DNA from: an uncultured Pelagibacteraceae bacterium
GTDB taxonomy: Bacteria > Pseudomonadota > Alphaproteobacteria > Pelagibacterales > Pelagibacteraceae
Reading direction: 5' to 3'
Length of the DNA: 64,000 bases
Assembly: GCA_902537055.1 (NCBI GenBank)
Contig: CACAZW010000001.1
Location: 124,001-188,000 of the forward strand
Numbering within the stretch: the stretch's first letter is position 1; every line of letters starts with the position of its first letter. Made by a program: the position numbers and the translations under genes. Shown here piece after piece: positions 25,430 through 35,803 of this stretch. Below the pieces are notes generated by a model. That model did not search any database. It worked only from the letters and a program-made list of their open reading frames with translations, and had not been told where the DNA came from.

Positions 25430-27620
25430 TAGCTATCCATATACTTCTTTAACCAATATTTATGTGCATCTGCCAATTCTTCAATAGGCAAATTGATGTC
25501 ATCTTTATATACGATGGATTGTCCATTAACTGCCCCTAATTCATCGAAATGTACAGAATTTTTGTTTAAAATATCATTTACTTTCTTCAAACTAGCTTTC
25601 GGTATTTCGATAATATAACGAGCCTGATCTTCACCAAAAAAATATTCATATTTATTTGTTAAACCCCTAAGTGTATTAATTGTTATTCCTTTTTTTCCTT
25701 TAATACACATTTTTGATACTGCAGTTAAAATTCCACCTAATGATACATCATGGCAACTCACAATAAGATTTTTTCTAGATAAATCTAATACAGTCTCACC
25801 GATGTTTTTTTCATTAAATAAATTAACGGTTGGTGGTGGACCTTTTTTTTCATTTAAAAGCTCTCTTGCAAAAATACTTTGATCTAAATGCCCATCAGTT
25901 TTACCAATTACATAAACTAAGTTTCCTTCAGTTTTAAAATCCATAGTAAGCATTTGTTGATAGTCAGAGATTAGCCCAACACCTCCAATAGTTGGGGTAG
26001 GTTTGATACCTTTATCTTTTGTTTCGTTATAAAATGATACATTTCCAGATACGACTGGAAAATCTAGATATTTACTTGCTTCTGTAATTCCTTCAACACA
26101 TTCTACAAATTCACCCATATTTTTTTCTTTTTCTGGGTTTCCAAAGTTTAAACAATTTGTAATAGCAATAGGTTTAGCTCCTACCGAAATAAGATTTCTA
26201 TAACTCTCACAAACTATTTGTTTTCCTCCAGTTAATGGATGTGAGAAACAATATAATGCAGACGAGTCTACTGATGCTGCTACCGCTTTATTGGTTCCAT
26301 GAACTCTTACAACGCCAGCATCACCTCCAGGTTTTTGAATTGTGTCACCCATTACTGTATGATCGTATTGATCCCATATCCATTTTTTGTCTGAAATGTT
26401 TGAATTACTTAAAATCTTTTTTATACAATCTGATAATTTTAATGATTTGAATTCATCTTTATCAAATTTTAATTTTTGTGGTAATTTGGTTTTTTTCCAA
26501 GGACGATCATAAATTGGTGCATTTTCAGCAAGAAGATCAATTGGTATTTCAGCAACTTTTTTATTATCAAAAATTAGTTCAATATTTTTTGAATTAGTTG
26601 TTTTACCTATAACTGCAAAATCTAGGTTCCATTTATCAAATATTTTCTTCGCATGTTCTTCTTTTCCTTTTTCAAGAACAATAAGCATTCTCTCTTGACT
26701 TTCAGACAACATTATTTCGTATGGTGTCATTTTTTCTTCTCTACATGGAACCTCATTTAGATTTAATTCAATTCCAAGATTTCCTTTTGATGCCATTTCC
26801 ACACTTGAAGATGTTAATCCTGCTGCACCCATATCTTGAATTGCAATAATTGAATTATCAGCCATTAATTCCAAGCACGCTTCAAGTAATAATTTTTCAG
26901 TAAACGGGTCTCCGACCTGAACTGTTGGCTTTTTTTCTTCAATTTTGTCATCGAAAGTTGCTGAGGCCATACTTGCTCCGTGAATTCCGTCTCTTCCAGT
27001 TTTCGAACCTACATATATTACAGGTTTATCTAAACCAGTTGCTTTTGAGTAAAAAATTTTATTTTTATTTACTAAACCAAGGGTCATGGCATTTACTAAT
27101 ATATTACCGTTGTAAGACTCATCAAAGGTAGTTTGGCCAGCAATTGTTGGCACTCCAATACAATTCCCATATCCGCCTATACCCTTGACTACTCCTCTTA
27201 ATAAATTTCTTGTTTTTTTATGTTGTGGTGAACCAAAATGAATTGAATTTAGATTTGCTATTGGTCTTGCTCCCATTGTAAATACATCCCGCATGATCCC
27301 ACCAACTCCAGTTGCCGCACCTTGATAAGGTTCAATAAACGAAGGGTGATTGTGGCTTTCAATTTTAAATACAATTGCATCGTCATCTCCAATATCAATA
27401 ACACCCGCATTTTCTCCAGGTCCTTGAATGACCTGTTTTCCTTTGGTGTGCATTTTTTTTAAATGTTTTCTAGATGATTTATAAGAGCAATGTTCGTTCC
27501 ACATTGCAGAAAATATCGCAAGCTCAGTTAAATTCGGTGTTCTCTTAAGAAGTTCGCATATTTTAGAAAACTCTTCTTTTTTTAACCCGTGGTCTATAGC
27601 AATTGCTTCTGTAACTTCCA

Positions 27621-27621
<1 letters not shown>
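25429..27621 (-). CDS. purL: Phosphoribosylformylglycinamidine synthase, large subunit
   Basis: A 730-aa small-type PurL that acts with PurS and PurQ to convert FGAR to FGAM using ATP and ammonia from glutamine. It shows [32 protein letters not shown] and the [19 protein letters not shown] segment, and in the second half [16 protein letters not shown]. The length separates it from the 1300-residue gammaproteobacterial fusion, which fits the separate purS and purQ upstream. It overlaps purQ and bolA by one base each. Confidence 0.96.
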
Positions 27622-28304
<683 letters not shown>

Positions 28305-28307
28305 TTA

Positions 28308-28541
28308 TTAAACTATTTTGTAATCCTCAATAACAAGATTAGCTAATAGTTTTTTACACATATCATCGACTAAAGACTTTGCTTTTTTTTCATCTTTCTC
28401 TTTAACTTCAATTTCAAAATATTTACCTTGTCTTACATCTTCTACATTTCCAAAGTTCATACCGTTAAGCGTTTGTTGAATTGCCTTTCCTTGAGGATCT
28501 AAAACTCCATTTTTAAGAGTTACAATTACTTTAATTTTCAT
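28308..28541 (-). CDS. purS: Phosphoribosylformylglycinamidine synthase subunit PurS
   Basis: A 77-aa small structural subunit bridging PurL and PurQ. The family pattern VTLKNGVLDPQGKAIQQTL is followed by VEDVRQGKYFEIEV. Its presence confirms the three-protein FGAM synthase. It overlaps the purC stop by one base. Confidence 0.95.
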   Translation of the reverse strand: MKIKVIVTLKNGVLDPQGKAIQQTLNGMNFGNVEDVRQGKYFEIEVKEKDEKKAKSLVDDMCKKLLANLVIEDYKIV

Positions 28542-29326
28542 TATTTTTTTTTAATCTTTACTGCTTGTGGCTTGGTATATTTTAATGGTCTTATATTTGA
28601 TTGTTCATGAAGTATATCTAATCTTCTTGCAACTTCTTGATAAGCCTCAATTAAATTACCAAGGCCTTTTCTAAATCTATCTTTATCTAATTTTTTATCA
28701 CTATTTACATCCCATAGTCTGCAGGTATCTGGACTTATTTCATCTGCGAGCATAATCTCTTTTTTTCCATTTTTTTCATATCTTCCAAATTCTACCTTAA
28801 AATCTACAAGTTTAATTCCAACACCCCTAAACATACCTTGAAGAAAATCGTTAATTCTATTTAATTCTTTATTAATTAATTTTAATTCATCTTTTTCCAT
28901 CCACTTAAAAGCTAAGATATGTTCAGTACTTACTAAGGGATCTCCTAAAGCATCATCTTTTAAGCAATACTCTATTAATGGATTATCTAAGACTGTACCA
29001 TCTTCAATTCCCAATCTTTTAGTTAATGATCCAGTTGCAATATTTCTTATAATAAATTCAATAGGTATAATTTCAACATGTTGAACTAGTTGCTCTCTCA
29101 TATTTAAACGTTTTACTAAATGATTTTTGATACCAACATTGTTTAATTGAGTTAATATATGTTCAGAAATTCTGTTGTTTAAGATTCCTTTACCATCCAT
29201 AACTGCTTTTTTTTGATTATTAAATGCGGTTGCATCATCTTTAAAATGTTGGATAACATATTTTTTATCGTTACTTGCAAAAATTATTTTTGCTTTACCT
29301 TCGTATAATTTTTTTCCTTTTTTCAT
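28541..29326 (-). CDS. purC: SAICAR synthetase
   Basis: A 261-aa ligase joining CAIR and aspartate. Typical features are the KLYEGKAKIIF start, the VEIIPIEFIIRNIATGSLTKR region, and LADEISPDTCRLWD with the metal/nucleotide-site Asp residues. It is translationally coupled to purB upstream and purS downstream (single-base overlaps). Confidence 0.96.
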   Translation of the reverse strand: MKKGKKLYEGKAKIIFASNDKKYVIQHFKDDATAFNNQKKAVMDGKGILNNRISEHILTQLNNVGIKNHLVKRLNMREQLVQHVEIIPIEFIIRNIATGSLTKRLGIEDGTVLDNPLIEYCLKDDALGDPLVSTEHILAFKWMEKDELKLINKELNRINDFLQGMFRGVGIKLVDFKVEFGRYEKNGKKEIMLADEISPDTCRLWDVNSDKKLDKDRFRKGLGNLIEAYQEVARRLDILHEQSNIRPLKYTKPQAVKIKKK

Positions 29327-30618
29327 TATTTGAATACTCTTTTAAATATATAATTTACATTTTTTAAGTGTTTGTCATATGTAAAGATTTTATCTAATCT
29401 TTTTTCACTTACTTTACCAGTGATAGATTTATCATTTTTTAAAAGTGTTAACAGATTTGCATTCTTTGCAAAACTAGCTTTTGCGTGAGACTGAACCAAT
29501 CTATAAGCTTTCTCTCTAGTGATACCTGATTTAGTAAGTTCTAACATTACCTCTTGAGAAAAAACAAGACCTCTTGTTAAGTTTAAATTTTTTATCATCG
29601 TTTTTGGATAAACAATCATTTTCTCTAAAATTCCTGACAGTCTAACTAAAGCAAAATCTAGAGTTATATTTGCATCTGGACCAATATTTCTTTCAACACT
29701 AGAATGAGAAATATCTCTTTCATGCCATAAAGAAATATTTTCTAAAGCTGGCATTACATAACTTCTTACCATTCTTGCAAGTCCTGTAAGATTTTCACTT
29801 AATATTGGATTTTTTTTATGAGGCATAGCAGAAGAACCTTTTTGATCTTTTGAAAAGTATTCTTGTAATTCATAAACCTCTGATCTTTGTAAGTGCCTTA
29901 TTTCTGTCGCTACCCTTTCTACAGATCCAGCAATAATCCCAAGCACTGAAAAATAATATGCATGTCTATCTCTTGGAATAATTTGAGTTGAAATTGGCTC
30001 AGCTTTCAATTTTAATTTTTTTGCAACATATGTTTCAATTTTAGGATTTATATTAGCAAATGTTCCTACTGCTCCCGAAATTGCACATGTTGATACATTT
30101 TCTATCGCATCTTTTAATCTTAATCTGTTTCTTTTAAATTCTTCATAAAATGATGCTAATTTTAATCCAAATGTAATCGGTTCTGCATGAATTCCATGAC
30201 TTCTTCCAATACAAGGAGTCATTTTATATTTTTTTGCCTGTTTTTTTAGAACAGATAAAATTTTATCAATGTCTCTTAATAATATGTTTCCTGATTGAAC
30301 CAATTGAACATTTAAAGTTGTATCTAAAACATCAGATGAGGTCATGCCTTGATGAAGATATCTTGCTTTAAGACCAGCTTGTTCTGTAATCGATGTCAAA
30401 AAAGCAATTACATCATGCTTAACTTTTGCCTCTATATCATGAATTCTTTTAATTTTGATTTTACCCTTTTTTTTTACTAATGAAGCAATTCCTTTAGGAA
30501 TAATTTTATATTTTTCCATTGCCTCAGCTGCAGCAATTTCTACATCTAGCCAAATTTTATATTTGTTTTCTTCAGACCAAATACTGACAAGTTCTTTTCT
30601 AGAATATCTTGATATCAT
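29326..30618 (-). CDS. purB: Adenylosuccinate lyase
   Basis: A 430-aa fumarase/aspartase-superfamily enzyme acting twice in purine synthesis (SAICAR and adenylosuccinate cleavage). The signature loop SSAMPHKKNPILSEN is near residue 260, and TSSDVLDT and GRSHGIHAEP with the catalytic His are in the first half. It overlaps the map stop by one base, and its product precedes the PurC-to-PurL gene run. Confidence 0.96.
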   Translation of the reverse strand: MISRYSRKELVSIWSEENKYKIWLDVEIAAAEAMEKYKIIPKGIASLVKKKGKIKIKRIHDIEAKVKHDVIAFLTSITEQAGLKARYLHQGMTSSDVLDTTLNVQLVQSGNILLRDIDKILSVLKKQAKKYKMTPCIGRSHGIHAEPITFGLKLASFYEEFKRNRLRLKDAIENVSTCAISGAVGTFANINPKIETYVAKKLKLKAEPISTQIIPRDRHAYYFSVLGIIAGSVERVATEIRHLQRSEVYELQEYFSKDQKGSSAMPHKKNPILSENLTGLARMVRSYVMPALENISLWHERDISHSSVERNIGPDANITLDFALVRLSGILEKMIVYPKTMIKNLNLTRGLVFSQEVMLELTKSGITREKAYRLVQSHAKASFAKNANLLTLLKNDKSITGKVSEKRLDKIFTYDKHLKNVNYIFKRVFK

Positions 30619-31388
30619 TAATTATATGGGGGCCTCGTATAACCTTTAACAGATTCTGTGAAAATTTCATATGAATCTTCAGTGATACCAACAGTATGCT
30701 CAAATTGTGCCGATAATGATTTATCTTTAGTTACCGCAGTCCATCCATCATTTAAAACTTTTGTGTCATATTTTCCATAATTTATCATTGGTTCAATTGT
30801 AAAAGTCATGCCAGGCATTAGTTCTTTGCCAGTATTTTTAGATCCATAATGAAGTATATTAGGAGGTTCATGAAATACATTACTTATTCCGTGACCACAA
30901 AAATCTCTTACAACTGAATAACCTATACTTTCAACATAAGATTGAATTTCAAAACCTATATCACCAAGTTTTTTACCTGGTTGTAAAATTGATATTGCTT
31001 TCATTAATGACTCATGCGTTGCTTCGATTAAATTTTTTGCCTTAACTGGTACGTTTCCAACTTCATACATTCTGCTTGTATCCCCATAATAATTGTCAAC
31101 GACTGCTGTCACATCAACATTAACTGCATCACCATCTTCTAAAATTCTCTCAGAAGGTATTCCATGACAAACTACATGATTTAGTGATGTACAAAGTGAT
31201 TTTTCAAAACCTCTGTAAAATAAAGGAGCTGAATAGCCACCATTATCTTTTATAAATTCATAACCTAATTTATCAATCTTATTTGTTGATACTCCTGGTT
31301 TAATATAATCTGTAAGCATATCCAAAGTTTTTGATGCAAGCTTTCCAGCAACTTTCATCTTTTCAAATTTTTCTTTATAATCACTCAT
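30618..31388 (-). CDS. map: Methionine aminopeptidase, type I
   Basis: A 256-aa metallopeptidase that removes initiator Met. Metal-site segments are visible: NHVVCHGIP, VNVDVTAVVDNYYGDTSR with two Asp ligands, DFCGHGISNVFHEPP with the His ligand, FTIEPM with a Glu, and QFEHTVGIT with the last Glu. It overlaps the sfsA 3' end by 8 nt and the purB start by one base, so sfsA-map-purB form one transcription unit. Confidence 0.95.
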   Translation of the reverse strand: MSDYKEKFEKMKVAGKLASKTLDMLTDYIKPGVSTNKIDKLGYEFIKDNGGYSAPLFYRGFEKSLCTSLNHVVCHGIPSERILEDGDAVNVDVTAVVDNYYGDTSRMYEVGNVPVKAKNLIEATHESLMKAISILQPGKKLGDIGFEIQSYVESIGYSVVRDFCGHGISNVFHEPPNILHYGSKNTGKELMPGMTFTIEPMINYGKYDTKVLNDGWTAVTKDKSLSAQFEHTVGITEDSYEIFTESVKGYTRPPYN

Positions 31389-32067
31389 CTATTATATTAA
31401 TTTTTTTTTCAATTTTAATCTCTTTAGAACTAAGTTTGCATCTATAAGCGAGAAATTTTACTCCTGCTTTTTTTGCTTTTTTGTAGTTTTCAAAATAAAT
31501 CTGATCAATATCATTTGCAATTCTAAAGTTATTTATATTTTGAATTTGCGTTAAAAATAAGACATACGGCTTATATCCTTTTTTAATTGATTTAATTAAC
31601 ATATTTAAATGTTTTGTTCCTCTTGATGTTACTGCATCAGGAAATTCTGCAATATCATTTTCTCTAAATAATGTAACATTCTTTACTTCTATTAAATAAT
31701 CATCACATAAAAAATCAAATCTTGTATCATCACTAAATTTAAATTCAGGTTTAATATTTTTTATAGTTTTAAACTCTGAAATTAATTTATTTTCTAATCC
31801 ATGCTTAACAATTTTATTGGCTTTATGAGTATTCACCCCAACAAATCTTTTTTTTGCTTTTATTATCTCTAAAGTAAATTTCAGTTTTCTTTTTGGATCA
31901 TTGTGCTCTGTGACTAAAACTTCATTACCTTGGTCTAATAGACCCTGCATAGATCCAGTGTTAGGACAATGTGCCGTTATAATTTTGCTATTTACTTTTA
32001 TATCGGCGAAAAATCTCTTATATCTTTTTAATAATTTTCCTTTAATAAGGCTATTTGTAAATTTCAT
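31381..32067 (-). CDS. sfsA: SfsA family protein
   Basis: A 228-aa SfsA protein. The N-terminal OB-fold-like part has GKLLKRYKRFFADI and AHCPNTGSMQGLL. The C-terminal part has a nuclease-like core with FLCDDYLIEVKNVTL (an ExK motif) and FPDAVTSRGTKHL. The E. coli homologue was named for sugar-fermentation stimulation, but the fold suggests DNA binding or nuclease activity; the true role is unsettled. It heads the minus-strand map-pur cluster and diverges from the next gene with only 22 bp between starts. Confidence 0.9.
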   Translation of the reverse strand: MKFTNSLIKGKLLKRYKRFFADIKVNSKIITAHCPNTGSMQGLLDQGNEVLVTEHNDPKRKLKFTLEIIKAKKRFVGVNTHKANKIVKHGLENKLISEFKTIKNIKPEFKFSDDTRFDFLCDDYLIEVKNVTLFRENDIAEFPDAVTSRGTKHLNMLIKSIKKGYKPYVLFLTQIQNINNFRIANDIDQIYFENYKKAKKAGVKFLAYRCKLSSKEIKIEKKINIIDE

Positions 32068-32089
32068 ATAAATTTACTTATATTTACAT

Positions 32090-32839
32090 ATGCAAAATAA
32101 AAAAGAGATAAATGCTGGTATTTTAATTATCGGTAATGAAGTTCTATCAGGTAGAACACAAGATGTTAATACAAGTACTTTAGCAACCTGGTTAAATTCA
32201 TTAGGTATACCTGTTGCAGAGGTTAGAGTGATTCCTGATGATGAAAATATTATTATAAATACAATTAACGAACTGAGAGAAAAATATTCATATATATTTA
32301 CCACGGGAGGAATAGGACCAACTCATGATGACATCACTGCTGAATCTGTTTCTAAAGCATTTAATATTGAATACGGTTTTCATAAAGAGGCTTTTTCAAT
32401 ACTAGAAAATTATTATAAGCCTGGAGAATTTAATGAAGGTAGACAAAAGATGGCTAAAATGCCTGTTAGTGCTAATTTAATTTTAAATCCATCTAGTGGT
32501 GCACCTGGCTTTTATGTTGAAAATGTATTTTGTCTTCCAGGAGTTCCATCTATTATGAAAGCTATGCTTGGAAGTTTAAATAATCTTTTAGTTGGTGGAG
32601 AGCCAATATTAAGTGAAACAATTAATTTAAGAACTGTTGAAAGTGAAATAGCTAAATCTTTAACAGAGGTACAGAATAATAATTCTGAAGTTGAAATTGG
32701 AAGTTATCCATTTTTTAAAGCTGGTAAATTAGGAGTATCAATTGTTGTTCGATCAGTTGATAAAACAAAAATTGATAAATGTAACTCAGAAATACTTAAA
32801 TTTGTAAAAGATAAACAAATTGAAATAGTTGAGCGTTAA
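32090..32839 (+). CDS. CinA-N/molybdopterin-binding-domain protein
   Basis: A 249-aa protein with a MoCF-type fold: AGILIIGNEVLSGRTQDVN at the N-terminus and FTTGGIGPTHDDITAE near residue 70, then FCLPGVPSIMKAML. This is the N-terminal part of CinA, a nucleotide pyrophosphatase-like domain. The C-terminal NMN deamidase domain of full CinA is absent. An involvement in NAD or nucleotide housekeeping is possible. It starts a plus-strand run with very short spacings. Confidence 0.85.
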   Translation: MQNKKEINAGILIIGNEVLSGRTQDVNTSTLATWLNSLGIPVAEVRVIPDDENIIINTINELREKYSYIFTTGGIGPTHDDITAESVSKAFNIEYGFHKEAFSILENYYKPGEFNEGRQKMAKMPVSANLILNPSSGAPGFYVENVFCLPGVPSIMKAMLGSLNNLLVGGEPILSETINLRTVESEIAKSLTEVQNNNSEVEIGSYPFFKAGKLGVSIVVRSVDKTKIDKCNSEILKFVKDKQIEIVER

Positions 32840-32841
32840 TT

Positions 32842-33246
32842 ATGCTTTATTTTGCTTACGGAAGTAATCTAAATCATTTTCAAATGAAAAGAAGATGCAA
32901 AGATTCCAAATTCATTAAAAAGATAAATTTAAAAGGATATACACTTAATTTCAGAAGCAAGTACCGTGCAGCAGATATCGAAAAGAAAAATAATTCAACT
33001 GTGCCAGGTGGATTATATGAGATATCAAAAAGTGATGAAAAAAAATTAGATATTTATGAAGACTATCCAATTTTATATAAAAAAATGTATTTTAAGTATT
33101 ACAACAATATAGTGATGACTTATGTAATGCCTAAAAAAACAATTTTTAGATATCCAACCGAAAGATATCTAAATGTGGTTAAACAAGGCTATAAAGATTG
33201 TAAATTAGATCAAAAATATCTCAAAAAAGCTTTAGTGAACTTTTAA
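32842..33246 (+). CDS. Gamma-glutamylcyclotransferase-like (AIG2/GGCT fold) protein
   Basis: A 134-aa protein starting LYFAYGSNL, the substrate-binding signature of the GGCT fold, with the likely catalytic Glu in DIYEDYP near residue 72 and a VPGGLYEIS strand. Enzymes of this fold release 5-oxoproline from gamma-glutamyl compounds or act on gamma-glutamylamines. The exact substrate is not determined. It is 2 nt after the CinA-like gene. Confidence 0.85.
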   Translation: MLYFAYGSNLNHFQMKRRCKDSKFIKKINLKGYTLNFRSKYRAADIEKKNNSTVPGGLYEISKSDEKKLDIYEDYPILYKKMYFKYYNNIVMTYVMPKKTIFRYPTERYLNVVKQGYKDCKLDQKYLKKALVNF

Positions 33247-33249
33247 TTA

Positions 33250-33936
33250 ATGCTTTCAAAATCTAAAATATTTTTTAAAGGTATAGTTGCTGTTTTACCT
33301 CACATGTTATCAGTAATACCTTTTGGAATTATAACTGGAGCCATTGGTATTGAATTAGGTTTTGATCCAATTTTAGTTTATGCAACTTCCTTAATTATTT
33401 TTGGTGGTGCATCACAGATAATTTTTATGCAACTTTTGTCTGGTGGAGCCTCATCATTAGTAGCCATAACATCAGTTGGAGTAATAAACTCCAGACATTT
33501 ATTATATGGAGCAGTTTTATCTGAATATCTTGAAAAACTAAGTTTTATAAAAAAATTATTTATATCTTATTTTATTGTAGACCAAGGTTTTGCAGAGTCT
33601 AACAAGTACATTAAACAGAATAAAAATTTATCTAATCCACATTATTATGTTCTTGGTACAGGGATAACTCTTTGGTTTTGTTGGCAATTATCAACAATTA
33701 GCGGAATTATATTGGGATCATTTATTCCTGAAGAATTGGGTTTAAAATTTGCGATCCCTCTTACCTTTTTAGCAATTATTATAAATGACTTGAGAAAATT
33801 TGATCATGTTTTTGTAATGTTAGTATCTGGATTTGGATCATTAATTTTGTTTGATGCTCCATTCAAATCTTACATAATATTATCTCCTATAGTTGCTTTA
33901 ATTGCTGCTTTTATAATGTTGAGGCTAAAAAAATGA
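33250..33936 (+). CDS. azlC: AzlC family branched-chain amino acid exporter, large subunit
   Basis: A 228-aa membrane protein with about six spans. The AzlC pattern is seen in PHMLSVIPFGIITGAIGIELG, LIIFGGASQIIFMQLL and VINSRHLLYGA, with LIAAFIMLRL near the C-terminus. It pairs with the small AzlD protein, whose start overlaps its stop (ATGA). Such pairs export branched-chain amino acids or analogues. Confidence 0.9.
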   Translation: MLSKSKIFFKGIVAVLPHMLSVIPFGIITGAIGIELGFDPILVYATSLIIFGGASQIIFMQLLSGGASSLVAITSVGVINSRHLLYGAVLSEYLEKLSFIKKLFISYFIVDQGFAESNKYIKQNKNLSNPHYYVLGTGITLWFCWQLSTISGIILGSFIPEELGLKFAIPLTFLAIIINDLRKFDHVFVMLVSGFGSLILFDAPFKSYIILSPIVALIAAFIMLRLKK

Positions 33937-34250
33937 CTTGGTTTTCAATTATAGTATCTGGAATTGTTACTTATTTTTCTAGAATGGCCATGGTTGCTTT
34001 AATTGATAGAGAAATGCTTGGAACAAAAGTTAAAGAGGTTCTTAATTACGTTCCAGCAGCTGTATTTCCTGCAATAATATTTCCTGGAGTTTTTTTTAAT
34101 GATTTTGGTTCTTTAGTTGAAATTACAGATCCAAAAATATATGGTGCAATTGTTGCCTTAGTTGTTGGATTTTATTCCAGAAATGTAATTTCTACTATTA
34201 TTTCTGGACTATTATCTTATTGGTTTATTATTTTTTTCTTATTAAAATAG
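33933..34250 (+). CDS. azlD: AzlD family exporter, small subunit
   Basis: A 105-aa membrane protein with three to four hydrophobic segments and the family pattern TYFSRMAMVALI near the start, then VLNYVPAAVFPAIIFP. It is the obligate partner of AzlC and overlaps its stop codon. Confidence 0.88.
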   Translation: MTWFSIIVSGIVTYFSRMAMVALIDREMLGTKVKEVLNYVPAAVFPAIIFPGVFFNDFGSLVEITDPKIYGAIVALVVGFYSRNVISTIISGLLSYWFIIFFLLK

Positions 34251-34254
34251 ATAT

Positions 34255-35547
34255 GTGTATTTATATTCTAAACTTCAAAATTTAAATAAACCTATCCGTA
34301 TTGCTTTTATTGGTTGTGGCAAGTTTGTTTCTATGTTCCTTGCACAATACAATCAATTAAACAAAATCATTTTAGACTCTATAATTGAACTTGATATTGA
34401 GAGAGCTAAAAAAAATTGTCTAAACAGCGGATTATCTAATGAAACTATAGACAAAATTAATTTTACTGACAGTTTAGATGCAGTTTTTTACAGAGAAATT
34501 GATGTATTTATTGAGGCTACAGGCAACCCTATAGCAGGCACATTACACGCAAAAAAAATCATAGAAAGTAAAAAGCATGTAATAATGGTTAATGTTGAGG
34601 CAGATGTTTTATGTGGAAAGTATTTGTCTGATTTAGCAAAGAAAAATAATGTGATCTGTTCAATGGCTTATGGTGATCAACCATCATTAATATTAGAACA
34701 AATTGAGTGGGCAAAATTAAATGGTTTTGAAGTTATATGTGCAGGTAAAGGAACAAAATATCATCCATCATTTGAATATTCGACACCAGAAACTGTTTGG
34801 GGACACTATGGTTTAACTAAAGAAAGAGCTGAAAATGAATCTGGGATGAATCCTAAAATGTTTAATAGTTTTTTATGTGGGGATAAATCATCAATTGAAA
34901 TGTGTGCTGTTAGCAATGCTACAAACTTAAAATGTCCAAATAGTGGATTAACATATCCTCCAATTGGAGTTTATGACATTGCCAAAAAATTAATTCCAAA
35001 GTCTGAAGGTGGTTTATTAGATTATTCAGGTCAAGTAGAAGTGATTTCAAGCATTGATTTAGATAAAAAAGATATACCTAATGATCTTAGGTGGGGTGTA
35101 TATATTGTTATTAAAGCTCAAAATGAGTATGTGAAAAACTGTTTTAAAGACTATGGAATGGTAACAGATTCTTCTGGAAGTTATTCAGCTATTTGGAGGC
35201 CTTATCATTATATTGGATTAGAATTAGCTCAATCAATTTATTCTATTGTGCTTGATAATAAAGCAACCGGTCATACAAAAAATTTTAATGCTGAGATAGC
35301 TAGTGTTGCAAAAAAAGATTTAAAAGCAGGACAAAAACTTGATGGAGAAGGGGGTTATTGTGCAAGAGGAAGATTGATTTCTTCTAAAAAATCTAAACAA
35401 GAAAGAATTTTACCTATGGGTTATACCGATAATGCGGTTTTAAAAAAGGATATAATGAAAGATGAATTAATAGGTTTGGATGATGTTGAGCTTAATTTAC
35501 AAAAAGAAATAATTGAAGCTAGAGAATATCAATACAATTTAATATAG
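34255..35547 (+). CDS. NAD(P)-dependent dehydrogenase with C-terminal SAF domain (homoserine dehydrogenase-like)
   Basis: A 430-aa protein. The N-terminus is a Rossmann domain (IAFIGCGKF at residues 17-25, IEATGNP near 88). The C-terminal 100 residues resemble a SAF domain (IASVAKKDLKAGQKLDGEGGYCARGRL). Proteins of this architecture are often annotated as homoserine dehydrogenase-like or SAF-domain oxidoreductases acting on polyol or sugar-acid substrates; I cannot name the substrate. The start is a GTG 4 nt after azlD, so it probably belongs to that transcript. It is the last gene before the tRNA-linked island. Confidence 0.75.
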   Translation: MYLYSKLQNLNKPIRIAFIGCGKFVSMFLAQYNQLNKIILDSIIELDIERAKKNCLNSGLSNETIDKINFTDSLDAVFYREIDVFIEATGNPIAGTLHAKKIIESKKHVIMVNVEADVLCGKYLSDLAKKNNVICSMAYGDQPSLILEQIEWAKLNGFEVICAGKGTKYHPSFEYSTPETVWGHYGLTKERAENESGMNPKMFNSFLCGDKSSIEMCAVSNATNLKCPNSGLTYPPIGVYDIAKKLIPKSEGGLLDYSGQVEVISSIDLDKKDIPNDLRWGVYIVIKAQNEYVKNCFKDYGMVTDSSGSYSAIWRPYHYIGLELAQSIYSIVLDNKATGHTKNFNAEIASVAKKDLKAGQKLDGEGGYCARGRLISSKKSKQERILPMGYTDNAVLKKDIMKDELIGLDDVELNLQKEIIEAREYQYNLI

Positions 35548-35575
35548 TTGAGATATAAATTTTAATATATATAAC
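35548..35575 (+). promoter_or_regulatory. Probable original tRNA-Leu promoter (P0)
   Basis: TTGAGA (35548-35553) and TATAAC (35570-35575) with a 16-bp spacer lie 17 nt before the first tRNA-Leu 5' fragment. It shares no obvious sequence with the promoters of copies 2 and 3, so it is likely the native chromosomal promoter from before cassette insertion. Confidence 0.45.
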
Positions 35576-35591
35576 GATGAACTTTATAAAT

Positions 35592-35630
35592 GCCCTCGTG
35601 GTGAAATTGGTAGACACAAAGGACTTAAAA
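35592..35630 (+). pseudogene. tRNA-Leu(TAA) 5' half, copy 1 (attL-like remnant)
   Basis: These 39 nt are identical to the first 39 nt of the intact tRNA-Leu at 41309, from the 5' acceptor strand through the D arm, the 5' anticodon stem and the whole anticodon loop CTTAAAA. After that the sequence departs, and no 3' half follows, so it cannot fold as a tRNA. The break in the anticodon loop is where many tyrosine recombinases cross over. Confidence 0.9.
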
Positions 35631-35652
35631 TAGTTTGAATTGAGGAATTTAG

Positions 35653-35682
35653 AGTCTTTAATGGTCCCTAATAGTCTAAATC
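35653..35682 (+). repeat. Three 10-bp direct repeats in cassette 1 leader
   Basis: AGTCTTTAAT, GGTCCCTAAT and AGTCTAAATC follow each other without gaps. The array starts 22 nt after the tRNA fragment. The same arrangement, with a 23-nt gap, occurs in cassette 2. Confidence 0.6.
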
Positions 35683-35756
35683 TCTAATAATCATATATCT
35701 TTTTAAAATCATTGGATTATTCTTATAGGAAAATATGAATAATAAATTTTGTCAAA

Positions 35757-35776
35757 CTAGGATCTGTCTAGGATCT
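35757..35776 (+). repeat. Cassette 1 left CTAG repeat pair
   Basis: CTAGGATCT occurs at 35757-35765 and 35768-35776, an 11-bp period. The same 9-mer pair with the same period recurs at the right end of this cassette (38541-38560). Confidence 0.75.
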
Positions 35777-35803
35777 GAATAAATTAAAATATATAATTAA
35801 TTT

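Noticed and set aside
35592-35630. Functional tRNA at copy 1 or copy 2
   Set aside because: No 3' anticodon strand, T arm or acceptor 3' strand follows, so neither fragment can fold as a tRNA.
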